A stretch of 64,000 bases of DNA from Bolinopsis microptera (GCF_026151205.1 NC_087081.1:5141246-5205245); one strand, 5' to 3'. Positions 10,854 to 21,660 are shown, numbered from the stretch's first letter. Made by a program: numbers and translations. The notes: generated by a model from the sequence alone, not told the origin.

Positions 10854-11072
10854 TTATGAGGCGAGGAAGGGATGGGGCACTGTACGATTTTCGGGTAACA
10901 TCGAATTGTGAGTTGCGATGCTAGATTCGCTTATTTGCACCCATTTGTTGAGGAAATACGGGTCCAGCAGATGTCGTAATTTACGGCTCACAGCTCTTAA
11001 TTGGAGGATGTCGTCAAAGTGTAACAATAGCGCTATATTGAACAAGACTTCCTGGGGGAGAAAAGAAAACAT
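10854..11072 (-). CDS. small F-box-like protein inside the LTR element
   Basis: A 72-codon ORF starts at the ATG at 11072 and ends at 10854. The N-terminal 45 residues match the F-box pattern: FLPQEVLFNIALLLHFDDIL followed by LRAVSRKLRHLLDPYF. This has the LP.EVL, D.L, LR.VSR.L and DP positions typical of the motif. F-box proteins usually recruit targets to SCF ubiquitin ligases through Skp1. That function here is inference, and no substrate-binding domain is visible. It lies between the env-like region and the 3' LTR, where accessory genes of retroviruses sit. A TTCTTTTCTCCCCCAG run inside its start could be a splice acceptor for a subgenomic mRNA. An in-frame TTG lies upstream. Confidence 0.6.
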   Translation of the reverse strand: MFSFLPQEVLFNIALLLHFDDILQLRAVSRKLRHLLDPYFLNKWVQISESSIATHNSMLPENRTVPHPFLAS

Positions 11073-11750
11073 GGCGAATTGAAGCAACGAATGCAATAAG
11101 TGGTGTGAGAGTAGGCCGGCCTTCAGGAAAACTGATTCTTGTGCCCGGAGTTGATGGCATTTTTCTATGGCAGTGAGCTAATTTGGATCCTGGTGTTGTG
11201 TGTAAAGAAGTGTCATGGTTCAATAGATTTAAAACCTGTCGTGATGCCGTGTTGTTTTAAAACTTGTGACACTCCCATTGTGGAGGAACTGCTCCCGATG
11301 GATTGTGGATCCCGAGGGGGTTAGTTCATGGAACGAGAGACGGGGGTCTGGCGTACTGCATGTACCATTGGCATTACATGAGTGCAGTGCATCAGTACAA
11401 CAGGTTCAAGGGACACGAGAGCCTGGTATGTTGGTTTCGTTCTTTTTCTGATAGTCTTGATTTCATTTTTGGATAATTTAGGATGTTAATGACGTGGATA
11501 TTTAAGTTATGTGTGATAGATGAATTTTTCTTTGTTGAAGGTCATGTTTTATTATTGTTGTGATTATGTGCAATTTCCAATTTTCAGCCCCTATGTGGCA
11601 AGGCAGAAACACCATAGATCAATATATGATCATGAGCAAGCGTAAAAGATGTTTCCTGATAGGATAAAATGAGGTAATTAGCTAGCTGTTTTTATGCTGA
11701 AGTTATAGGTACGAAATTGTAAAATAGTACAACTGATTTCGTTAAAAGTC

Positions 11751-12041
11751 TCAACAAAACAGATATGGGCGTATCTTGTTTTTGTTGATGTCAACCAAAG
11801 AATTCAATTTGTTTTTTGTAATGGTGTCGCTCAAAATTCGCAATTTCACGGTTTTAAAATACTTAATTGATGCAGCTCCAAGTCTGATATCGAGAGGCTC
11901 GGACACTGGGTACTTTTTAAGAGCTCTTTGAAATTGGTGCCTTAACTTATTCAAAAATCTGTTTTTTTTGATATTGATAAATAATTTAAAATTTAACCGT
12001 TTTCGTAATTTTAATGAATACTTTAACACACAGCGCATCAT
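11751..12041 (-). CDS. small basic ORF in the LTR element, unrecognised
   Basis: A 96-codon ORF rich in Lys and Arg in its first 50 residues (MMRCVLKYSLKLRKRLNF...) with no family I recognise. It lies between the env-like region and the F-box-like ORF. It may be an accessory ORF or a chance frame in AT-rich sequence. Confidence 0.25.
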   Translation of the reverse strand: MMRCVLKYSLKLRKRLNFKLFINIKKNRFLNKLRHQFQRALKKYPVSEPLDIRLGAASIKYFKTVKLRILSDTITKNKLNSLVDINKNKIRPYLFC

Positions 12042-12088
12042 TTAAAAGTTGCAAAAGTAGCGGTACCGTTGCTGGAGGTACAAAAGTT

Positions 12089-12457
12089 CTATATCTGTTT
12101 TTGTAAGAACTGAAATAATATCCAAAGTTTTATTGATATTTTGGATTCTGAGCTTTGTAATGATTCAGAGAGTTTTACATAGTCTGTATTGTTTTTTAAA
12201 GCTTCTAGCGCAGCGTGTAACCTGTTTGATGTGTGTCGCTCGAAAATAAATTGTAGAGCGTGTCTTTTCGGTATCAGATTTAGAACGGTTAGGTAGATGA
12301 TTATTAGATGCACTGTTTGTGTTTTGATGTCCAGTTGAGAAAAGTGTCCATTTGTTGAGTCTCTGGTGGCCCTTGTAGCCATTATAATAGGGACGTTAAA
12401 AACGTCGACATTGAAGTCAAATTGAGGGACGTTGTGAAACGTCGACATTGAAGTCAT
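12089..12457 (-). CDS. small ORF in the LTR element, unrecognised
   Basis: A 122-codon ORF. Its N-terminus is encoded by a short tandem repeat (about 45 bp, around 12390-12500, with palindromic GACGTTTC/GAAACGTC motifs). A hydrophobic stretch follows (HLIIIYLTVLNLI). No family is recognised. It could be a diverged tail of env or an accessory ORF. Confidence 0.25.
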   Translation of the reverse strand: MTSMSTFHNVPQFDFNVDVFNVPIIMATRATRDSTNGHFSQLDIKTQTVHLIIIYLTVLNLIPKRHALQFIFERHTSNRLHAALEALKNNTDYVKLSESLQSSESKISIKLWILFQFLQKQI

Positions 12458-12499
12458 TTTTGGGGGACGTTATGAAACGTCGACATTAAAGTCATTTTT

Positions 12500-15400
12500 G
12501 CCAACTGCCAATTTATACAGCCAATGTTATGCTCGTTTTTGTGAAGTTTGAGTGAATGATTTATTCAATATTGGATTGAGCTTGTACTGATCGTGTTGAA
12601 CGTTTTGGTGTTGATGAAGTATCTGGTTGGAATGATTTTGATACTGTATTTGATGTTTTGTTTTGATGAATTATGATTGACGTCTCTTCCGGTTTCTCGT
12701 CGTTATTTTCAACTATATTCTGTCGTGGAGGTGGAACTGATCGGCTTGTTCCTCTCTAACGCACTCCAGATCTTTTATTAGTCGTGCGTAACAGAAATTG
12801 GTCCTGCTTTCCGATAAGCTGATGGATCCGTGTAAAGTTTAACTGCTGATGTTTTCTTGCATTAGTCGCGAGTTCTTGAAACCACATGTTACTGTCCAGT
12901 GACGTCGTCCAGTGAATGATTTGGTAATGTCTTCCGGTCGGATAGAATACAAAACTCTACTTTGTAATTTGATTTGAGAGTACTCGTCACATGAGTAAAG
13001 TTTAGTTTCGTTGTCAGGAGTGTCTATCCAATTGTTCTTCTAGGAGCTTCCAATATTAATTCCAATGGCTGGATTTCCGTTTCCGAAAGTCAAGGCTCCT
13101 ACTGAAACTTGTGCGACATAATGTTTACAGTGTACTTCTCCCGTTTTACATTGAGAAGCTTTGCTAAGACAAGTAATCTCAGGTGCGTCTTTGTCTTTTT
13201 GGAGATATCGAGACAGACCAGCAGTTTTAGTGGTCGAGTTTCGTTCTGACCGTTCTGTGGAGTAAAACTGATCGTCTTTAAGGTATATCCGTTTAGGAAG
13301 TTTTACTCGAAGACAAGAGTTTCTTTGCTTTTTACAGGAACTGTAGCTGGCTCAAAGTGAGAAAGACGGCGTTAGGTTCCACGTACATTGTTGACAAGAC
13401 AAAGAAGGAACTTGCGAATATCGGATTGTTGTTGACAGTTGACGAAGTACTCAAGGTCTTCTGCTAATAGTATAGCTGGATCGGTTGTATTAACAACCCT
13501 CTATATTCACTCCATGAAATTCGTAGTTGAAGTTCACCTTCTCCCTGTACTCCGACTCGTCAAATACCAAGTTTTCGATAGCATACGTATACAGTGATGT
13601 AATTGCACATTGGAGTTCGTTTAGTCTCTCGTCCACGTTTTCTTGGTAATCCTTGATTAAGTAGAGAACATCTTTGTTGAATTGACGTTGTTGCACGACT
13701 TCATCATGAACTTGTTGGGTGAACTTGGAGAACTGATGATCGAGGTGAGCAATATGAGATTTAAGGTGTTTAATCTCATGTCGATTGAAGAAATTGAAGG
13801 CCATGCTTGCGAGCAATCCAGCACCAGGGATAACAGCAATTGCACTCCCCGTTTTACCTTTTTGAAAGGGGTGCTGTTAGTGATTGTTATGTCGTTTGCA
13901 GATCGTAGGTCTTCAAATCATCTTATATTGCGTTTCCAAATGTGATCAACAGCTTGGTCTCGAGCTTTATTGAGCGTGGTATACAGTGCAGCATCCTCAT
14001 GTCCGCAAAACTCGGCGCTGGTTGCAAATCTTTCTGCACATACAATGTTTGCAGTGTACGTGTGGTGTGTTACTTCGTTAATCTGTAAATCATCGAGATC
14101 GGGCTCGTCTTTTGCGACAGTTTGAAGTCCGAAGCATTCTGGGTCACAGAAACAAAGAGCGGTGCAAGAATTGAAATGAGTGTTGTCTTATGATCTTAAG
14201 GGTTGAACGTTGGTGTTTTGTCCTCTGCCTAGAATTTTAACCCAATAAGTATTTTTCAAGGTCACACTCGATATTCATGCAAAATGTTCACCGTGCAGTT
14301 GAATTGATGAGTGGTTTGTTTACTCGAACGAAGATACTGGCAAAGATTTTGCCACAATCCATGTGGTTGCTAAATCAACCCAGTGTTTAGGTTTCAGAGA
14401 TGTAAGACCAATAAATGATAGTCCTCTTGAAGTGTCATGACTTTCTTCTGTGGAGTGATTCATTTTTGTTCTATTTCGGCCAGCTGACTTGCGAGAAAAT
14501 CGACTGATGCTTCACTTTGTGAGGGTGAGACGTCTCGATTAGTTGTTGCCCAAGTGGTCGGAAATGTAACGAGTTCTGATGTATAATTTGACACCATCAG
14601 GGGCAACGGAACTGCAAGATGTTGTAAACTTTATCTCCACTGGCTTGCAATGACTGACAAGAATGTATTCCGAGTTCGAAGCAACTTCTATTATTGTTGA
14701 ATCATTGAAATGATGACGGAAGATATCAGTAGGAATGATAACTTCCAAGAATTGCATTTTATGTGTTAGCTCTTGCAACAATAGTTTGATATCATCAACA
14801 GCCATCATTGGTCCTAAAAGTTGGTGTGCAGTGACTTGGAATCCGTCAATTTCCGTTTTGTCGGGTAGTTTACTTGGGTTTTCCAAGGCAAACGATTAGG
14901 AATTATGAGATGAGACGAGATTATTGTACCATTAAATGTTCCAATTTGTACGAACTTGGACTGTACCATTGGGTCTGGCACAATATATGTTACTGCAATC
15001 CCTTCAATAACTTGTATCGTAACGGCAGTCTGATATATCGGCAAGGTTGGAAATAGGCTGGTAAGTGTGTGCTTTTGTGACGTAACCTTCGCTGTAATTA
15101 CATGATATTACGTCCGTCTGAACCTTTGTCATCCATTTCATAGGACAATCAAAATCTTTAGTGACTGTGTCAGTTGTCCAGTTTCGTCAATGCATGATTT
15201 CTCATCAAGTCTTGGTATTGGCTTTTCGGTAAAATCTTATTGTGTGTTGTTTTTTCCGTTTCTTTCCTGCTTTGTTGTGCATCTCAGCAGCTTCACTTGG
15301 AGAGACAATGCATTCGTTTTGAATCGTAAAATTTGTATGGTCCGTAGTATCACAGCTTTGAATTGTTCAGGCCATCTCATTAATGTAAGGTGATTTTGTG

Positions 15401-15545
15401 CATCACAAATCATGGCACTTTGGCAATAAGTTATCAGCAATGTGAGAAGTAGTATTCTTTCGGGGTCGTATCGTGTCATCTGAAATATTGTTTCCGAGTC
15501 GAAGGTACCTATCCATCCTTTGGGAATCAGGGATAAGGTGATCAA
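12500..15545 (-). pseudogene. env-like region, broken into short frames
   Basis: Downstream of gag on the minus strand, several short frames in order show envelope-like features. The frame at 15545-15237 has a signal-peptide-like hydrophobic stretch (RILLLTLLITYCQSA). The frames at 15044-14814 and 14886-14539 are possible ectodomain pieces. A basic cluster resembling a proprotein-cleavage site lies near 13850. Next to it is a hydrophobic Gly/Ala segment followed by a heptad-like coiled coil at 13816-13490. Frameshifts and stops separate these parts, so it is not intact. An env identity is inference from order and features, not homology, and the sub-family is unknown. Confidence 0.45.
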
Positions 15546-16131
15546 TCTTATATAATTCTCCGGATCATTTTTTATGTTTCACGTGTAGCTACACATTGCA
15601 CAACTCATGACTCTGAACTGTAGGAAGACTCCACCCTACGGCTGTGTACTATTATCTTATTATTTCGGGCGTGAATTGACTTTGAATCGAATGTTGGGAC
15701 GGTTTAGGAGATGGTAGCTCTCTACCGCTAGCTGTAGAGCTTGACTGGGATACGGCTTGATGGCCGCCCTGGATTTGTTGCGGTGATATAGAGCTTGCTC
15801 TATCATTTTGCCGACGGGACAAAGTGTCAGAACTTCTGGAGAAAGTCTGGTGGCGCGGTGTTACATCCTCTGTGACGAAAGTCTTCCCTCAGAATGGCCA
15901 TTTCCGAGAGACAAGGATGAGATATACTCGCCATCAGCTTCTGCATCGGTGTTCTGGACAAGTGTTGACCGTTGGCATGGTAAAATTAGGAGCATTTCAT
16001 CATCATCCTCGTATCTTTTCAAGGTAGTAGATGGTTGCGGACCTGTCTCAATTGAGTCTCCAATGACTTGTTGTTCTTCTGATTTTTCTGATTCGAGGTT
16101 ATGTTGTTCTTCTAATTCTTCTGACTTGAGT

Positions 16132-16317
16132 TTATGTTCTACCATAATCTTCTTGAGTTCTTGATAGTATCTTGCATTTAGTGTTTTTGTAACTGAGATG
16201 GGACTTTTCGTGTCCTGTCGTGATATACCATAATAATCTTTCCAGTTTTAATGTTGCATACTTGCCGTCGTTAATGGTATATACACTTCCTGTCCAAGAG
16301 ATGCGGGCCACTGCCAT
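16132..16317 (-). pseudogene. possible pol 3'-end remnant
   Basis: A 61-codon frame directly after gag (MAVARISWTGSVYTIND...). It is a beta-rich segment that could be the tail of an integrase, but this is weak. If so, gag is joined almost directly to the end of pol by a large internal deletion. Confidence 0.2.
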
Positions 16318-16330
16318 GGAATGCAGTGTG

Positions 16331-17017
16331 CTATTTCAAGAGGGCGGTTGCGTTGGGAAATCCATCGCCTCTGATTGATCTGCTTTTCAGTTTCCCGATG
16401 ATTTTCTCCAGATGTTGGCTATGCTCAACAAGTTTTGTGTAGTGGTCTAGTCCAGGTGTTGTGAGAAGCGAGTAAGCTACTTGCTCAGATCTTATTCCAT
16501 TGATGAATGCATCCTGGAGTAACTCTTCTTTGGTGCTATCAGGCATCTTCTTGCATGTAGGAATTACATTGATCTTTTTCTCGAGTCGTTCCGCAAAGTC
16601 GAGGATGGTTTCTTCTGAGCTCTGTTTGATGTTGAATAGTTCGTCGACAGACATTTTGCTATTGTAGTTAGGGTCGAGCTTCTTGACTATCATGTCCTTG
16701 GCTGCATGCCAATCTGTTGTTTGTCTATCTGTTAGGTTCAGTGACATAACTCTTGAAAAGCTTTTGTTATCCAGAAATGTGCAGAAGACTTTGAATGAAG
16801 CAGACAGAGGAAGACCGATGACTGTGCAGTAGTTGTCGAATGCCAGCAGAAAATCGTGGATGTCATCCCCATGATAATTGTACTCATGGGGTTTCTTCCC
16901 CCCGAAAAGCTTAAAAGACTCTTGAGTCGGAGGTGCTATATGTCCTAGTCCAGGCATATCTTTGTGGTCAAACTTGTCGTTGTCAAAATGTTGATTGTTG
17001 TGGTGAATCATTGTCAT
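16331..17017 (-). CDS. gag: retrotransposon Gag
   Basis: A 228-codon ORF. The core at residues 45-180 fits the Ty3/gypsy-type retrotransposon Gag pattern: HDFLLAFDNYC, then a hydrophobic stretch, W..AK..IVKKLDP, then SSEETILDFAERLEKKI. It would form the capsid-like particle. No zinc knuckle is seen and the frame stops soon after the capsid region, which fits a truncated Gag whose nucleocapsid and pol were lost. It is placed correctly just downstream of the primer-binding site. Confidence 0.75.
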   Translation of the reverse strand: MTMIHHNNQHFDNDKFDHKDMPGLGHIAPPTQESFKLFGGKKPHEYNYHGDDIHDFLLAFDNYCTVIGLPLSASFKVFCTFLDNKSFSRVMSLNLTDRQTTDWHAAKDMIVKKLDPNYNSKMSVDELFNIKQSSEETILDFAERLEKKINVIPTCKKMPDSTKEELLQDAFINGIRSEQVAYSLLTTPGLDHYTKLVEHSQHLEKIIGKLKSRSIRGDGFPNATALLK

Positions 17018-17210
17018 TGGTGGTTTGTAAGTAAGTGATCCAGGCGGTTGATATGGTGTGTGTTGTGGAAAAGGTGTTGTGACATTTGTCTAAATCTGCT
17101 GAGTGCATTGGCTCATGTTGGCAGATGAAACTGACAGCGAAAATTGGCAGGAAAGGCAACAAAAGTGGTCACCAGTATAGCTCTATTCTCTAACCTGTAG
17201 TTCCCAATTT

Positions 17211-17232
17211 GGTTCGCAGTCGCAGCGCCACT
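17211..17232 (-). other. primer-binding site
   Basis: Two bases inside the right LTR, the minus strand reads TGGCGCTGCGACTGCGAACC. It starts TGG, as expected for pairing with a tRNA 3' CCA end, and the plus strand resembles a tRNA 3' end (GGTTCG...CGCCA). The tRNA is not identified. Confidence 0.65.
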
Positions 17233-18059
17233 TGTGGGTTATGAAGAGAGAGGTGGTTGATCGTCTAGGTTTGAGATAGGTTGATTAGTTTCAGGACTTT
17301 AGTTCCAACAGACTATCTGTCTGTTCCCACAATGGAACTTGTAGGTTGCGTTGTGTTTTAGTTAGAGTGAGTTGACCAAATAATACGACTTGAAATCGGG
17401 TTGGTTGTAGCTATGTATCAATGTATCAATGTATCAATGTATAAATGTATCAATGTATCAATGTATTAATGTATCAATGTATTAACAATTAGGAACGGTG
17501 GTAGGTCTTTGGGAGGCGTTCAGGAAGTCAAGAAGTGGGGAATTATAGGTGTGCCCAGGGTTTAAAAAGGGTATCACTCGTGTTGGTCATTGGGCCGACA
17601 CGTGTGATCCACGAGATGAGTTTCGAGTTCCTGATTGGGGGGTCGAACGGGCTGGGCTCCAGGAAACGATTATCTTAAATGAGCATGAGCTGAACAAACG
17701 AGATCAACCAATCAGGGGTTTCCCGTTTATCCATTACTCCATTATTGCACCGTTTCCGGTACTTTAATTATCGCATCATAGACCGTTATTGCATTACTTC
17801 ACAATCTATTACAGATACCTGCAATGTTCTTCAGCCAAAGCATGTTCACTTCTGGTGTCACAAATCATATAAGTGGGATGCTTTAATTATCGTCATGACC
17901 TCTAAGTGGGTTCACACCATTGCGTTTGGCTGGCAAGTGCCGTTTGTGACCACTTGAGCTGGCAACCTGCCAATACAGCCACAGGTAGACAGCTGGAAAA
18001 TAGCCAACAAGGTATGGAATTATTGTAAGGCTTATAGCAAGGAGAGAAGTGGACCCACA
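17233..18059 (-). repeat. LTR, 5' with respect to the element
   Basis: Same 827 bp as 9129-9955 with no length difference. The last base is followed directly by the second ATTC target duplication. Confidence 0.95.
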
Positions 18060-18115
18060 ATTCACCACATTTACCGTCAGATCTCCACTTTCTCTTGCCT
18101 CCTGTTGGAGTGAAG
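18060..18115 (-). CDS. upstream part of the interrupted receptor exon
   Basis: On the minus strand this encodes GGKRKWRSDGKCGE, the same motif as the hevein-like repeats at 8590-9118. Joining it to 9124 with one copy of the ATTC target site gives a continuous reading frame (...CGES then YPGSRYY...). A likely splice acceptor (CACTCCAACAG) sits just upstream, at about 18104-18114, which would make this the start of an exon. Further upstream exons are not recognised. Confidence 0.7.
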
Positions 18116-18249
18116 TATTGTACACTTAGTACTATTTGTATTGTTTATATTGTCAATATAATATGTATTGACGTATAACTCATTTAATCATTGTGACTAA
18201 TTTGTTCTCATATAATGTCGGTGTAGGGGGAAATTCAAACAAACCACTA

Positions 18250-18655
18250 TCAGTAGTTAACATGGTTACACCACTGCTACTAGTTACCATGGTTACACCA
18301 CTGCTACTAGTTACCATGGTTACACCACTGCTACTAGTTACCATGGTTACACCACTGCTACTAGTTACCATGGTAACACCACTGCTAATAGTTACCATGG
18401 TTACACCACTGCTACTAGTTAACATGGTCACACCACTGTTACCAGTTACCATGGTTACACTACTACTACTAGTTACCATGTTTATACCACTGCTACTAGT
18501 TACCATGGTTACACCACTGCTACTAGTTACCATGGGTAAACCACTGCTACTAGTTACCATGGTTACACCACTGCTACTAGTTACCATGGTTACACCACTG
18601 CTACTAGTTACCATGGTAACACCACTGCTACTAGTTACCATGGGTAAACCACTAT
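18250..18655. repeat. 27-bp minisatellite
   Basis: About 15 copies of a 27-bp unit (ACCATGGTTACACCACTGCT and ACTAGTT). The unit is a multiple of three and lacks stops in some frames on both strands, so 177-codon ORFs appear on each strand over the same DNA. It probably lies in an upstream intron of the receptor gene. Confidence 0.95.
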
Positions 18656-19064
18656 CACCTTGTTTAAAAATTTTGATCGGTTTAAATGGCAGTTTCAAAT
18701 ATATTATTTTCATACAATCTTGTTAACCTGCTTTGAAATACTTTCAATAAAAATAATCTAATCAAATTATGAAATAATTTTGATCTAACAATTGATATCA
18801 GTACATCAGTACAGCCGTGGCCGATAACACTTGATCGAGCATGGAAGTGAAAGAACATAATATTGCTAACCAATAATTTGTCTTTTTTTGGCGATCACTA
18901 CCGAAATCTTTCACAGCTCTGGGTGCAGTTTCGTTTTCTGAAACTAAATGATCAACAACTGCGTGTATAAATACGGATTTACAAGTTCAAAGCCAGGATC
19001 TTTGACAAGCTGACAAGGGGTGCGCTATCTTAATCAGAATCAATCTGGAGACAGTCATTTCAAG

Positions 19065-19086
19065 CTTGAGGGGGGGGGGGGGGGGC
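19065..19086. repeat. poly-G tract
   Basis: GAGG followed by an uninterrupted run of G. Length in the assembly may be inexact. Confidence 0.8.
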
Positions 19087-19839
19087 AATTTAGCCAAATA
19101 CCCTTAATATGCTCAAAACCCAAGTTTATGGTGCTCTACTTGTAGCTAGTGGTCTCTTGAACTCGTATATGAAATTTCATCAGGATTGGACAAAAAATGA
19201 CTGAGTTATGAGCAAAAAACCATGTGCCCATATTTGGGCATACGCACCAAATTTGGTAGATTTCGTCCCGTAAATTGGTCAAATATCAATATTTTTGAAG
19301 AAGACTTACTTTATATGAAAGGTAAGCCTAAACTTAACTACATATTATTCTCTGTAAGTTATAGCTTTATATCTGTTTAAATGTGGATATCAAGGAGTAA
19401 GGCGAAAAGACCACAAAAAATGAACTAAATTGCTCGTAAGCTCGTATCTTGGTTCGCGATATTCGCGGAATTGATCTCATTAAAATTGTAACAACTCAAT
19501 CAGTTTTCAAAATTTTTGCATGAAATTTTCGGAATCGACTTTAAATTGCATTTCCACCTTATTTTGAGAACAGATTTTTGATTTACGCCTCCAAAATAAT
19601 TTGGCGGCAAAATTCAGAATTTGGCCGCCAAACGGTGCTTGATACATGTTTCGTATCCAAATATATGGTTAGAACTATCGGGGAAGCCAAGGGGTATTAT
19701 AGGGAATGCCTTAATTGATTTTGGCAATCGCCATGATAAAGTTCCCCATAATACCCAAAAAATACTTGAATATTCATTGTGGGCAACAGTCCATTTTGCA
19801 GTGGATGCTTCAGTTGAAAATGCTTATGATTTATAGTTA

Positions 19840-20400
19840 TTAAAAATCTGGGTTTTGTTTGTATATTGCTTCTGTAAGATCTGATGTTACTTGGCATGAG
19901 TACTTGTACTCTAGGTCAGACATCAAACTTAGGTCATATATACCGAGACCTCCTTCTTTGACTGGTAATGCAAAGAGTTTTCTGCTAGTTTCGTCTTTTA
20001 AGGTGTTGACTGATGCCAGGTGTTGTTCGGCATACATAATTCCATCTTTAAGATAACCCATAGTTGAATGCAGAATAAGCTGCCTGAGGTTCCCTTTTAG
20101 CAATATCTGCTAGATCTTCAATGTCGTTATTCCATTCATCGACTTTTCTCTCCACAAATGATTTTGTCCCCTCCTCAGCTCAGTTCCAATGAATGATCCA
20201 AGATATCTGTGCCCAACCTCAGATACCTGTATATTTGGGAACATTTTTTTCAGCTTTCTCTTTGCAATGTGGTTTTAACAATGAGCCATGCCTTGGCTGC
20301 CTTGGGATAATAGCCCAACATTGGCCCAGTTTCATTGAGTTTTTCACACCATCTAAGAACATCATCCAATTTTTAGAATCCTTTAGAATGTTGAGTTGTG
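19840..20400 (-). pseudogene. retroelement reverse-transcriptase remnant
   Basis: An 87-codon frame (19840-20103) contains LFALPVKEGGLGIYDLSL...LEYKYSCQVTSDL, a motif I associate with the C-terminal part of animal retroelement polymerases. Upstream, after stops and shifts, 20250-20400 encodes NETGPMLGYYPKAAKAWLIV, another segment of the same kind of protein. It is broken by stop codons. The class (non-LTR or DIRS-like) is uncertain. Confidence 0.55.
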
Positions 20401-20522
20401 AGCTGCACTTATAATTTGCGCTCTCGTGATTAGAAATTACAGCACTTTACAATAGAGTATATCTCTGCTTGTGAAGAAGCTAAATGCTCAACTTGGACAT
20501 TTAAATTTTCAAAATGATCATA

Positions 20523-21416
20523 TTAAGGGGGCAGGGGGTTCTTTATGAAATTTTTCTCGAAATTGATTTTATAGTTGTTTCTGATAGAGGGGAGTGGTAT
20601 CTACTAGTTGTTTTTTGTCCCATGGAAAAATTTTGTTCCTAGCCGAAATTATCGCCGGCCAAAGGTCAGCGCTCATGTGTAATTGTATTGCACGAGCGAT
20701 TTTCAATCGCGCACCCTGAAAATCGAGTCTAAAAATCTATCTTTTTTATCTGTGCTCTGCGTAATGCATCACATGAATCAGTTTTTAATCTATTAACTTA
20801 TTACACATTTGTGCTATGCTTTAGGATCACTTTATAGTCAGCCAATTGGTCATTGCTGAAATTGAATGTAATTTATTCATTCATTATTATAATACAAAAA
20901 AATCTATCTTCTCCTACATTTTTGAGCAATCACCTTGAAACTTTCAGGGTATGTTCTAAGGACCATTTAGAAACTTCTGGTCTATCAGAATTTTAAGATA
21001 GGCCTTATAAAAGTTTTTATTCGATTTTGAAAATCTTGGACCTGGAAAAATCGTCAAAAAACGAGGTCCAAGATTTTCAAAATCGAATAAAAACATTTCT
21101 AAGGCCTATCTTAACATTCTGATAGACCTGAAGTTTTGAATGGTCCTTAGAACATACCCTGAAAGTTTCAAGGTGATTGCTCAAAAAATGTAGGAGAAGA
21201 TGGATTTTTAAACGCGATTTTCAGGGCGCGTGATTGAAAATCGCTCGCGCAATATAATTACACATGAGCGCTGACCTTTGACCGGCGTTAATTTCGGCTA
21301 GGAACAACATTTTTCCATGGGACCAAAAACAACTAATAAATATCACTCCCCTCTATCAAAAACAATTATAAAATCACTTTCGAGAGAAATTTCATAAAGA
21401 CCCCCTGCCCCCTTAA
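20523..21416. mobile_element. inner palindromic MITE with TTAA ends
   Basis: A near-perfect palindrome centred at about 21058. Ends are TTAAGGGGGCAGGGGG and CCCCCTGCCCCCTTAA. The left arm carries about 165 extra bp (20736-20905) absent from the right arm. TTAA at both ends could be a piggyBac-type duplication, but the GGGGG terminus is not typical of that family. Confidence 0.75.
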
Positions 21417-21459
21417 GTTGGGTAGAGCGTAATGTCAAAGTATTCCAGTAGACTACGGT

Positions 21460-21660
21460 CTACGAACCATCGACTTGTAAAGCATGAGCTGAAGCATTAT
21501 AACTGGTGATCTGGTTTGAAAGACACTGAAAACCCAGGCAGTTTTTTGTCGAGCCTTGTTTTCTATGGTGGGCCGTGGGGTTGCCAAGATTGATCGTTGG
21601 AGACGAGAACCCCGAGGTATCTTAGTTGGCCTAAAGGTGCGAGTGACTTGTCTTTGGCTA
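21460..21660 (-). pseudogene. retroelement RT fragment (YLGVLVSND motif)
   Basis: The minus strand encodes LRYLGVLVSNDQSWQPHGPP followed by a stop, a pattern common in animal reverse transcriptases just after the catalytic region. It is short and broken. It lies between the inner palindrome and the right outer arm. Confidence 0.5.

Larger units (their letters stand above)
9129..18059 (-). mobile_element. LTR retrotransposon (8,931 bp) inserted in the receptor exon
   Basis: Two 827-bp direct repeats bound 7.28 kb. Ends are TGTGGG...CCCACA, flanked by ATTC at 9125-9128 and 18060-18063 (4-bp target duplication). Minus orientation is shown by a primer-binding-like site next to the right LTR, a purine tract next to the left LTR and gag on the minus strand. 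Order on the minus strand: LTR, PBS, gag, short pol-end-like remnant, env-like region, small ORFs, F-box-like ORF, PPT, LTR. No RT, protease or integrase core is recognisable, so it is probably mobilised in trans. The LTRs show no indels relative to each other (constant offset 8104) and look identical where compared, implying recent insertion. Confidence 0.92.

Noticed and set aside
15808-16164. Plus-strand ORF of 118 codons in the LTR element
   Set aside because: It is antisense to the element's gene order and has no family signal.
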